Below are positions 42,039-49,211 of a DNA stretch of 49,211 nt, piece by piece; position 1 is the first letter of the stretch, and each line of letters begins with the position of its first letter. Below the pieces are notes generated by a model. That model searched no databases and was not told the origin of the DNA. It was given only the letters and a program-made list of their open reading frames with translations. This DNA comes from Chloroflexaceae bacterium. GTDB lineage: Bacteria > Chloroflexota > Chloroflexia > Chloroflexales > Chloroflexaceae. A program made the position numbers and the translations under genes. Where the stretch lies: the NCBI GenBank assembly GCA_028282325.1, contig JANQID010000047.1:1-49211 (forward strand), in the 5' to 3' direction.

Positions 42039-43459
42039 CGATCATACTCCGCACCCCAGTACGCCGCGAGTTTCTCGCCATCGATCAGCACCTCAACTTC
42101 GGCGATCGGGTGAGCGCCTTTGCCATCGGTAATCGACGTCAGCGATAACACCAGTGTATCCAGGGCGGCTTCGGGGTTCGCGGCGGTGGTGAAATCGGCG
42201 GACAGATCGACCGTTGCCCGACCATCGTTAACGTCAATGTCGTTCAACGTCGTGGCCGCCGGAATCGGTCGGGACAACACGCTGCCATACGATCCCGGAC
42301 CGGCCAGCAGCTCTTCCACGGTGCGCCGCGCGACAGAAGCGGTAGGCTCAACAATGCGCGTAATCCGCACATAGTGAGCATCGTTGAGCGGAAAGTACAA
42401 CAAAAGGAATCGGTTGCCGCTGCTGAAGCTCTCGTCCAACCCTTGCGGATTATCGGCGTTCAACACCGGGCGAACGATTGGCCCGCTGATCGGTTGTCCG
42501 TTCACCCGAATGTACACTTGCGACACCGTGGCGAATTCGGTGAGGGTCAGCGCCAACGCTTTGATGCTGAGATCGTTGCTCAACACCTCAGGCGAACGAT
42601 CAAAGTTCACGGTGAGTTCCTGATTGCCGGTAAGCTCGACGCTCAACACGTTTGCATTGTCCCGTATTGAATGCCGCAAACCCGCCGGCGGATCGGCCAG
42701 CAACTCGCGTACGGCTGCGGCGGCGACTTTCTTATTCTCAACCAGCGCGACGCGCTCGACGGGCACCAGCAATATGCCGCCGGGATCGGCAAAGTAGAGT
42801 GTGAGCCGCTGCTGTGATACAGAAACAGCGGTCGGTGTGGCGCTCGGCGGAATGGGCGTGGCACTTGGCGGAGCGGATGTGGATGTGGCGCTCGGTGGAG
42901 CCGACGTTGCACTTGGCTCCGTGGTAGCGCTCGCCGTCGACGATTGCGTCAGCGTCACCTCTGATTCTGGGGAGAGCGTCACACCTGGCGAAGGCGTCAG
43001 CGTGTCGGACGGAAGGATCGCAGAGCTGGTGGAGGAGGGCGACAAGGTCGGCGTCGACAACGAGGCTGAAGGCGCCCCCGGCGTGGGCGTTGGCGGAACA
43101 GGCGACGCAGTTGCGATAGACGTGAGGGCGGGCGAGGATGTTAATCCTGCATCCGGCGTGAGCGTCGATGTTACAAGGGGGATGTCTGTCGCCGGAGCAG
43201 TTGTACTCTCAACGACGACAACCGCAGAAACGCTCGGTATCTCGGTTGGTTCGCTGCCGGCCATCATTCCTTCGGCCAGCAACTGCACACCGGCAAACGC
43301 ATAGATGCCGACGATAACCGCCAGGAGTCCCAGCAATACGCCATAGATCACCCGATCACGCGGCGGCAAACTGGCCAGCCAACCACGCAAGCCGCTTTGA
43401 GGCAAGGCAGCTTGTGATTGTCCAGATGTCGCTCCCATTGAAGGTAAACTCAAACCCAT
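42023..43459 (-). CDS. Membrane-anchored double-GerMN protein with mucin-like linker
   Basis: A 478-residue protein. The N-terminus is cytoplasmic, with one membrane helix near 34-55 (VIYGVLLGLLAVIVGIYAFAG). A low-complexity Ser/Thr/Pro-rich stalk of about 150 residues follows (STPTLSPSSTSSAILPSD, PPSATSTSAPPSATPIPPS). Two GerMN domains end the protein: LTLYFADPGGILLVPVERV to VYIRVNGQPI, and LLLYFPLNDAHYVRITRIV to EVLIDGEKLAAYW. GerMN domains occur in spore germination GerM and in mycobacterial LpqB, generally as envelope-associated domains. Its 3' end overlaps mnmG by 16 bases on the opposite strand. ATG at 43459 was chosen; the ATG at 43438 is possible and the long extension to 43633 was rejected. 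Confidence 0.82.
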   Translation of the reverse strand: MGLSLPSMGATSGQSQAALPQSGLRGWLASLPPRDRVIYGVLLGLLAVIVGIYAFAGVQLLAEGMMAGSEPTEIPSVSAVVVVESTTAPATDIPLVTSTLTPDAGLTSSPALTSIATASPVPPTPTPGAPSASLSTPTLSPSSTSSAILPSDTLTPSPGVTLSPESEVTLTQSSTASATTEPSATSAPPSATSTSAPPSATPIPPSATPTAVSVSQQRLTLYFADPGGILLVPVERVALVENKKVAAAAVRELLADPPAGLRHSIRDNANVLSVELTGNQELTVNFDRSPEVLSNDLSIKALALTLTEFATVSQVYIRVNGQPISGPIVRPVLNADNPQGLDESFSSGNRFLLLYFPLNDAHYVRITRIVEPTASVARRTVEELLAGPGSYGSVLSRPIPAATTLNDIDVNDGRATVDLSADFTTAANPEAALDTLVLSLTSITDGKGAHPIAEVEVLIDGEKLAAYWGAEYDRYFRP

Positions 43460-43821
43460 GTATAATGGGCAGTTGATGTGTCCTGGAGATAGACAATGCG
43501 TGCTCTGATCCACCGGAATGTCCTGAGCTTCGCCGGTAACATAGCAGCGATGCTCAGGCGTTGGCGAATCAAAACGAATGGCGCGGTTTTGCTTCAAGCC
43601 AAGGTGTGGACAGTCTCCCGATGGTTCAACCATAGTGATCGCAGGACTCCTGAGACAAATGAGATGGAGCGAACGAAGAGTATTATAGGCGCCGGGTTCG
43701 CCTCCGTCAATGTGTATATTATGTAAACATTATCACCGGATGTTTGGTTGGATACCTGACATACATTATGCGCGTCCAACAATCTGGTGGCTAAGCCTCC
43801 GACTATCGAAAGTTAATACAT

Positions 43822-44553
43822 ATGCGCATTCTGCTCGTCGCTGATATTCATTCCAACTTTGTTGCCCTTGAAACCGTTCTCGCCGCCGCCGGCACATACG
43901 ATACCATCTGGTGTTTAGGAGATATTATTGGATACGGGCCCGCGCCGAATGAATGCGTAGACACGATCAAGCGCCAGGCGAGCATCTCGATTTGTGGAAA
44001 CCACGACCTGGCCTGCATCGGCAGATTGAACCTCAATGATTTTAATTTCGATGCGCGCCGCGCCAATATCTGGAACAGCGAGCAACTGACGCCCGAAAAT
44101 TACATCTGGATGGAAAATCTCGAACCGATGCACTATGTTGACAGCCGCTTTATGCTTGCCCACGGCAGCCCCCGCGCGCCGGTATGGGAATATCTCTTGA
44201 CCCCGGAACAGGCCAACGAGAATGGAACCTATTTCCGAACCCAGATCTGCTTCATCGGACACTCCCATGTTCAACTCGGCTTCCGCCTCGACCCAAGCGA
44301 ACACTGTGAACGGTTTCTGCCCGATCCGGGGCAAATGTTGAGCATCGAATCGAAGTCGCGCTTTATTATCAACCCGGGCAGCGTCGGTCAGCCGCGCGAT
44401 CAAGATCCACGGTCAGCTTACGCCATCCTTGACACCGATGCCGGCTTTATCCGCTTCGAGCGTGTTGAATACGATATTCGCGCCACGCAACGGCATATGA
44501 GTATTGTCGATTTGCCGCCCGCGCTAATCCGCAGGCTGGAATTTGGTATGTGA
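43822..44553 (+). CDS. Calcineurin-like metallophosphoesterase (YfcE/MJ0936 type)
   Basis: A 243-residue phosphoesterase. Metal-binding motifs appear in order: MRILLVADIHSN (Asp8, His10), WCLGDIIGYGPAPNE, ICGNHDLAC, MLAHGSPR and FIGHSHVQ, and FIINPGSVGQPRDQDPRSAY completes the family signature. Such enzymes hydrolyse phosphodiesters; the physiological substrate is unknown. The start is the ATG at the canonical N-terminus, with a weak ribosome site. It stands alone between the GerMN gene and uppP. Confidence 0.93.
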   Translation: MRILLVADIHSNFVALETVLAAAGTYDTIWCLGDIIGYGPAPNECVDTIKRQASISICGNHDLACIGRLNLNDFNFDARRANIWNSEQLTPENYIWMENLEPMHYVDSRFMLAHGSPRAPVWEYLLTPEQANENGTYFRTQICFIGHSHVQLGFRLDPSEHCERFLPDPGQMLSIESKSRFIINPGSVGQPRDQDPRSAYAILDTDAGFIRFERVEYDIRATQRHMSIVDLPPALIRRLEFGM

Positions 44554-44958
44554 GTTCGGTTCTGCCGATTATGGTGCGTCATACTTCTTGCTTTATCTGA
44601 TCAACGCGCTTCGGGCGCTCCCGCACAAGATACACATGACAATTCGATGATCACTGCGATGATGATAGAAAGATCATATAAATACTGACAAATACTGGCG
44701 TGCAGAAGCACAACTCCCACGTTTGCGTCCGCATACTGCCGCACTCCGTCCAACGTGCGCCTATCTTCGATCCGATCCCTACTATGAAAGAATTCTTAAT
44801 CTGTCGCAGGCATTCGTTCATCCCATATATGGCTCAATATGATTACCATCCATGATGGACAGGTTGTGGTTGCTTGTCCAAAGCTGCCATGGGCAATATG
44901 GTGAATAGCTAAACCACAATACGGACCTCCATAGTAAAGAAAATTTCCGAGCATTTGT
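44554..44958. other. Gene-free stretch upstream of uppP
   Basis: These 405 bases are richer in A+T than the flanks and hold no open frame with coding character. A weak promoter-like pair, TTGTCC (44875) and TATGGT, 17 bases apart, points toward uppP. No hairpin, RNA gene or repeat was recognised. Confidence 0.4.
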
Positions 44959-45933
44959 ATGCAGAAAAACTCTTCGGCCCCGGCTCCAGCCGCTCTTGGA
45001 TCGTCGTTGCGCCTTCCTTTACCTATCCTGATCGTCGTCGGCGCATTGCTGGCGCTCGCGCTCTTCCTAACCGTTTCCTCACATAATGACTGGTGGCAAG
45101 TACTGATCCTCGGCATTGTCCAGGGATTGACCGAGTTCCTGCCGATTTCCTCAACAGCCCACTTGCTGATCACTTCGGATCTGCTCGGCTTCCAGGGCAG
45201 CATCGGCGGTACATTCGAGATCTTCATCCAGTCCGGCACTGTGCTCGCGGTGATCGGTTTCTACATTAGCGATTTGCTGTCGCAGACCCGTGCGGTGCTC
45301 GGCATCGACGCCACGGACGAAGAATCACGCACCGCGCGCCGCTTCTGGCTCGGCGTTCTGATCGCGTTTATACCGGCTGCAATCATCGGCCTCACCTTGC
45401 GCGACTGGATCAAAACCGTGCTCTTCGAATCGCCAATGATCATCGCCTCGTCGTTGATCATTGGCGGCATCGTCTTCATCGTGATCGAGCGCCTGCCGCA
45501 TCGAGAGCATCAGGTCGATGATCTCAAGCGCGTCTCCTGGCGGCAAGCGCTGGGCATTGGCTTTGCCCAGGTGCTGGCGCTCGTGCCCGGCGTCTCTCGC
45601 TCCGGTTCGTCGATCGTCGGCGGTTTGTTCGCTGGTCTAGATCGCCGCACCGCAACCGCTTTCTCGTTCTATCTGGCGATTCCCACACTCGGCGCAGCCA
45701 CAATGGTCGATCTGCTTGGCAGCCTTGATCAGATCACCTCGGATGACATCGGGCGGCTGCTGCTCGGCACGGTGGTGGCGATGATCGTCGGCTGGTTGAG
45801 CATCGGCTGGCTGCTGCGCTACGTTTCCCGACACAGCTTCGTCGCCTTCGGCGTCTACCGCATCGTGATCGGCATCGTGATCCTGGCGCTGGTTGCAATG
45901 GGAGCCTTTGAGGCGAACATACCGGCGACGTAA
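44959..45933 (+). CDS. uppP: Undecaprenyl-diphosphatase (UppP/BacA)
   Basis: A 324-residue membrane phosphatase that recycles undecaprenyl pyrophosphate to the monophosphate carrier used for peptidoglycan and exopolysaccharide units. The catalytic signatures are GIVQGLTEFLPISSTAHLL with its Glu-rich (Q/E)xxE box, and LVPGVSRSGSSIVGGLFAG with the PGxSRSG motif. Eight or so membrane helices are evident. It carries an extra N-terminal part of about 45 residues with one more helix (LPLPILIVVGALLALALFL), so it is longer than the usual 265-280. No ribosome site precedes the ATG at 44959, so a later start could be used. The carrier it regenerates is what the transferase at 3488 consumes. Confidence 0.94.
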   Translation: MQKNSSAPAPAALGSSLRLPLPILIVVGALLALALFLTVSSHNDWWQVLILGIVQGLTEFLPISSTAHLLITSDLLGFQGSIGGTFEIFIQSGTVLAVIGFYISDLLSQTRAVLGIDATDEESRTARRFWLGVLIAFIPAAIIGLTLRDWIKTVLFESPMIIASSLIIGGIVFIVIERLPHREHQVDDLKRVSWRQALGIGFAQVLALVPGVSRSGSSIVGGLFAGLDRRTATAFSFYLAIPTLGAATMVDLLGSLDQITSDDIGRLLLGTVVAMIVGWLSIGWLLRYVSRHSFVAFGVYRIVIGIVILALVAMGAFEANIPAT

Positions 45934-45971
45934 TGTATGCACCAACACCGGCTGATTTGTTAGGGTTTTCG

Positions 45972-46009
45972 ACCTGCCAGATTTCCAAAATCTGGCAGGT
46001 TTTTATTTT
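45972..46009 (+). terminator. Rho-independent terminator after uppP
   Basis: ACCTGCCAGATTT (45972-45984) and AAATCTGGCAGGT (45988-46000) are perfect 13-base arms with a 3-base loop. The T run tttttatttt follows at once. It lies 39 bases past the uppP stop. Confidence 0.88.
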
Positions 46010-46227
46010 GAAGAGGCATTCCTACGCCCGACCTAAGCCGCCGCCCGATCTAAGCCGCAACCTTCGACTATCCACAATCGTCTGATTAACCGAACAGGAC
46101 AGCACGCTCACCCGACGACATCATATGTATAGGCCGTTCCGTTTTACAGGCGGTTGGCTCGCGAATATGCTCACGAAGATTCAGGTATGGAGCGCTTCCT
46201 TTTACGGAAGCAGAAAGGATCACATAT

Positions 46228-47472
46228 ATGCAACGACATATTCGACATCGCTGGTTTTCCGGAGTTTTGCTGGCCGGTCTGATCGGTTTTCTCCTCATAG
46301 GGACGGCGACGGCGGCAGAGTTTGTTGACGGCGGCGATACCTATCGCCTGGAATCCAGTCAGGTCATTGAAGACGATCTCTATATCGGCGGCAATGAAAT
46401 TTACATCGATGGCACAGTTCAGGGCGATCTTATCGCGGCGGGCGGTTATATCGAGATCAACGGCGTCGTGACGGGCGATGTGATCGCCGCCGGTGGCAGT
46501 ATCGTCATCAACGGCGAAGTGCAGGACGATGTGCGCGCAGCCGGATCGGGGATCGACATTGTCGGCACGGTTGGTGACGATGTGATTGTAGCCGGCGGGG
46601 GCGGCCCCGCCGGAAATTTCCCCTTCCAGATCGATGGCCGCACCATTGAGCAGGGTGTGCGGATCGCCGACAGCGCCCGAATCGGCGGCGACGCTGCGAT
46701 CGCGGGCGGCGAAGGCGACGTAAACGGCGTAATCGGCGGCAAGTTGTGGGGCGGTATGGGTATGCTGCGGCTGGCCGCGCAAGTTGGCGGCGAAGCCAAT
46801 GTCGCTGCCGAAACTATCACCGTTTCGCCCGACAGCCGGATCGGCGGAACCCTGTTCTATACCAGCCCGGAGGAAATCTCCGTTCCCGACGGCGTCGCGG
46901 AACGCGTCGTGTATGAGCAGTCGGAAACCAGACCCGATCCCAGCCCGGTCAGCAAGATCGGCGGATGGGTCATCCGCACGGCACTGGTGTTGCTGGGCTT
47001 TGCGTTGGTCGGCTGGCTGCTGTTGCGGTTCGCCCCGCGCGCACTGACGCGACCCGCCAGCGCGATTGCCGCGCGACCGGGACGCGCCGCGCTCTATGGT
47101 CTGCTGCTGGCGATCGGCTTCATCTTCCTCCCGCTGATCTCGGCGCTGCTGGTGTTCCTGATGGTGCTGTTCTGGGGCTGGTTCCCCGGCATCGTGATGT
47201 TCCTCTTCTTGTTTGGAACCCTCGCGTTGCTCTGGTTCCTCAGCCCGCTGGTGACGGGACTGTGGCTCGGCAAGCAGATTAGCACATCGATGGGCCGCGG
47301 CGACGGTTTGCTAGCCGCGTTGTTGATCGGGGCACTGCTGATCGCGTTTATCGGCGGTATTCCGTTCATCGGCTGGATCGCCTACCTGGTCAGCTTCATC
47401 TTCGCCCTTGGCGGATTGGCGACAATGGGCCGCGCCGACTACGACGACACGCTGATGGGCGCCACAGCCTGA
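46228..47472 (+). CDS. Bactofilin-like (polymer-forming) exported protein with membrane domain
   Basis: A 414-residue protein. A signal peptide or first helix ends TATAAE near 29. Residues 40-200 are a right-handed beta-helix of bactofilin type, with short repeats ending in G-D: IYIDGTVQGDLIAAGG, IEINGVVTGDVIAAGG, IVINGEVQDDVRAAGS and IDIVGTVGDDVIVAGG. From 240 there are five or six membrane helices (TALVLLGFALVGWLLLRFA, FLPLISALLVFLMVLFWGW, LIGALLIAFIGGIPFIG). Classic bactofilins are cytoplasmic scaffolds; here the signal sequence places the helix outside, so an envelope-shape or surface role is inferred. GAAAGGA precedes the ATG. It is convergent with the phosphohexomutase gene. Confidence 0.85.
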   Translation: MQRHIRHRWFSGVLLAGLIGFLLIGTATAAEFVDGGDTYRLESSQVIEDDLYIGGNEIYIDGTVQGDLIAAGGYIEINGVVTGDVIAAGGSIVINGEVQDDVRAAGSGIDIVGTVGDDVIVAGGGGPAGNFPFQIDGRTIEQGVRIADSARIGGDAAIAGGEGDVNGVIGGKLWGGMGMLRLAAQVGGEANVAAETITVSPDSRIGGTLFYTSPEEISVPDGVAERVVYEQSETRPDPSPVSKIGGWVIRTALVLLGFALVGWLLLRFAPRALTRPASAIAARPGRAALYGLLLAIGFIFLPLISALLVFLMVLFWGWFPGIVMFLFLFGTLALLWFLSPLVTGLWLGKQISTSMGRGDGLLAALLIGALLIAFIGGIPFIGWIAYLVSFIFALGGLATMGRADYDDTLMGATA

Positions 47473-47510
47473 TCGAGTCCGCTAGGCAGCAGTTCTCGAC
47501 CCGAAATGAC

Positions 47511-47542
47511 AAGGAGGCGAAGCGGCACTGCTTCGCCTCCTT
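47511..47542. terminator. Shared hairpin between convergent genes
   Basis: AAGGAGGCGAAGC (47511-47523) and GCTTCGCCTCCTT (47530-47542) are perfect 13-base arms with a 6-base loop. The hairpin lies 39 bases past the bactofilin-like gene and 30 past the phosphohexomutase gene, so it can end both. The flanking T runs are weak. Confidence 0.7.
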
Positions 47543-47571
47543 CGATGTTGCAATCCCTTGCGGCAACACGA

Positions 47572-48912
47572 CTATCCGCGAATAATCTCCAGCACCTCAT
47601 CGCGGCGCTGCTCCATCTCGGCACGGGTTTTGGCCTCCAGGTTCAGGCGCAGCAGCGGCTCGGTGTTCGACGGGCGCACGTTGAAGTGCCAGGTCGGGTA
47701 CGACACCGACAGGCCGTCCATCACCATTTGCTCGCCGTCGCCGAAGCGCTCGGACAGCGCATTGATCTTCGCCTTCACGTTATCGACCCGCGTATTGATC
47801 TCGCCGGAGATGAAATACTTCGCTTCCAGCTCCTTCAGCAGATCCGACATCTTGACGCCGCGCTTGGAAAGCATCTCCATCAGGTAGAGCGACGGAATAA
47901 TGCCCGAGTCGGCGTAATTGAAGGCGCGGAAGTAGTAATGCCCCGTCACCTCGCCGGCGAAGACCGCATCCTCGGATGCCATACGACGCTTGATGAACGC
48001 GTGGCCGACGCGCTCCATCAGCGGCGTGCCGCCGGATGCCGTAATCAGATCCGGCACAGCCCACGACGCGCGCACATCGTAGAGGATCTTCGCGCCCGGA
48101 TGTTTCTCCAGCAAGTATTGGCCCATCAGAGCCGTCAGGAAATCGCCGGAGATAAACTCGCCGCGGTCGTCGATCGCAAAGAAGCGGTCGCCGTCGCCGT
48201 CGAACGCAAAGCCGATGTCCGCGCCTTCCTCGACCACGCGGCTTTGCAGCTCGGCCCGATTTTCCGGCTGGAGCGGATCGAGGCCGTGGTTCGGCAGCGT
48301 GCCGTCCGGGTCGAGGTACAGGCCGATCAGGGTAATGGGCAGGTATTTGTAGACCTCTTGCAGCATCGGGCCGACCGTGCCGTTGCCGGTATCGACGACC
48401 ACCTTCAGCGGCTTGAGTCCGTCGACATCGATCAGATCGAGCACAGCCCGCACAAATCGATCTTGAAATTCGTACGACGTCATCTCGCCTTTGCGTGTCG
48501 GCGTAGCAAACTCCTCGCTCTCCACAAGCTGCCGCAAATCCTGAATGCCGGCGTCGCCGCTGAGCAACTGCGGCATCTGCTTGACCATTTTGAAGCCGTT
48601 GTACTCTTTGGGGTTGTGCGAGGCTGTCACCATCATGCCGGGCAGCTCCAGTTCAGTACATACGAAGTAGTACTGATCGGTGCTCACCAGGCCGATATTG
48701 ACCACATCGGCGCCCTGATCCATAATGCCGCGCGCGACGGCAGCGAAAATGGACGGCCCCGAAACACGCATATCATGACCGACGATGACCCTCTCGGCGC
48801 CAAGGAAGGTCACGAAAGCGCGCCCGATCAGGTATGCGATGTCTTCGTTCAGATCAGAAGGATAGATGCCGCGGATGTCGTACGCCTTGAAGATCGACGG
48901 GTTCACCTGCAT
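47572..48912 (-). CDS. manB: Phosphomannomutase/phosphoglucomutase
   Basis: A 446-residue alpha-D-phosphohexomutase that interconverts 6- and 1-phosphates of mannose or glucose. The phosphoserine loop is MMVTASHNPKEYNG (Ser98), metal binding is FAFDGDGDRFF (Asp238, 240, 242), sugar recognition is GEVTGHYYFRAF and the phosphate-binding loop is VRPSNTEPLLRLNLEA. GEVTGH replaces the common GEMSGH. It provides sugar-1-phosphates for nucleotide sugars and could supply the exopolysaccharide locus. The ATG at 48912 has GAGGAG about eight bases upstream. Substrate choice cannot be read from sequence. Confidence 0.94.
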   Translation of the reverse strand: MQVNPSIFKAYDIRGIYPSDLNEDIAYLIGRAFVTFLGAERVIVGHDMRVSGPSIFAAVARGIMDQGADVVNIGLVSTDQYYFVCTELELPGMMVTASHNPKEYNGFKMVKQMPQLLSGDAGIQDLRQLVESEEFATPTRKGEMTSYEFQDRFVRAVLDLIDVDGLKPLKVVVDTGNGTVGPMLQEVYKYLPITLIGLYLDPDGTLPNHGLDPLQPENRAELQSRVVEEGADIGFAFDGDGDRFFAIDDRGEFISGDFLTALMGQYLLEKHPGAKILYDVRASWAVPDLITASGGTPLMERVGHAFIKRRMASEDAVFAGEVTGHYYFRAFNYADSGIIPSLYLMEMLSKRGVKMSDLLKELEAKYFISGEINTRVDNVKAKINALSERFGDGEQMVMDGLSVSYPTWHFNVRPSNTEPLLRLNLEAKTRAEMEQRRDEVLEIIRG

Positions 48913-49118
48913 AGAAGCGCTCCTCTATACTGTAGCTGTTTGTCTGTATTCGCACGACGCATCGCACCACGCCTGCGCCGGTCGAATCCCTGGCCTGTCG
49001 TTCGTTGACGGCGAGGGTATAGTACCACACCTGAACCGCGCCGTGTAGCCCCTTTGCTATTCCACCACGAGCAGTTGTTCGAGCCTTTAGGGGCGCTCCC
49101 GCCCGCCATCGCCCGCCC

Positions 49119-49211
49119 TATCGGTTATCGGCTATCGGTTATCGGCTATCGGTTATCGGCTATCGGTTATCGGCTATCGGTTATCGGCTATCGGTTATCG
49201 GCTATCGGTTA
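49119..49211. repeat. 14-bp tandem repeat at the window edge
   Basis: tatcggttatcggc repeats in an unbroken row, 6.6 copies by the window end, so the full length is unknown. Each unit is itself two near-identical 7-base halves (tatcggt/tatcggc). It has no reading frame of its own that I can support. Confidence 0.9.

Noticed and set aside
44796-45239. A 147-codon minus-strand open frame overlapping the start of uppP.
   Set aside because: It overlaps the conserved uppP frame and shows no domain or ribosome site.
30466-46000. Shared TGCCAGGT/TGGCAGGT cores in the hairpins at 30466 and 45972, suggesting a repeat family.
   Set aside because: The arms differ in order and length outside a few bases; both are adequately explained as separate terminators.
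47506-49008. A 500-codon open frame opposite the phosphohexomutase gene.
   Set aside because: The minus-strand gene has all catalytic motifs; the plus-strand reading has no known motif and is a shadow.

Overview
The window looks like the chromosome of a Chloroflexota bacterium, probably class Chloroflexia (a Roseiflexus/Kouleothrix-type filamentous relative). This is inferred from the gene families, the moderately high GC of the housekeeping half, the frequent GTG/TTG starts, the abundant dispersed inverted-repeat elements and the absence of outer-membrane export genes. No rRNA or tRNA gene was recognised.

Region 1 (1-1840) is a decayed accessory patch. It holds a three-repeat CRISPR relic, a frameshifted VapC-type PIN toxin, and a degenerate IS5-family element inserted at the toxin's end. 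A pair of MITE-like repeats is nested inside that IS.

Region 2 (1950-20222) is one long co-oriented exopolysaccharide locus, visibly poorer in GC than the right half. A strong sigma70-type promoter with an inverted repeat just downstream of it precedes a Wzz/BY-kinase protein and a polyprenyl-phosphate sugar transferase. These are followed by WbpB- and WbpE-like nucleotide-sugar enzymes, a Wzy polymerase and a Wzx flippase. Next come three glycosyltransferases (one fused to a deacetylase-like domain), an alpha/alpha-toroid protein, two paralogous ATP-grasp ligases, a FemAB-like acyltransferase and a WbpD-like N-acetyltransferase. WbpB, WbpE and WbpD together suggest that a 2,3-diacetamido uronic acid enters the repeat unit. 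The ATP-grasp pair and FemAB-like protein suggest an amino-acid or peptide decoration. MITE-like repeats sit between genes of this locus.

Region 3 (20407-24677) holds small membrane or lipid-modifying genes and a PflX-type radical SAM protein. Region 4 (24836-29965, minus strand) is one very large secreted protein joining a lamin-tail domain, an ExeM/NucH-type nuclease and a choice-of-anchor-I propeller.

Region 5 (30531-48912) is mostly conserved: a membrane protein, a NarL-type two-component pair, mutS, ribF, a BCP peroxiredoxin, a receiver-RodZ fusion with a changed phosphoacceptor site, mnmG, a double-GerMN surface protein, a phosphoesterase, uppP, a bactofilin-like membrane protein and a phosphomannomutase/phosphoglucomutase. 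UppP and the phosphohexomutase supply lipid carrier and sugar phosphates that the exopolysaccharide locus would consume. The window ends in a 14-bp tandem repeat. Four genes have clear TGN-extended -10 promoters, and two of these place the start codon at the expected +1, suggesting leaderless mRNAs.
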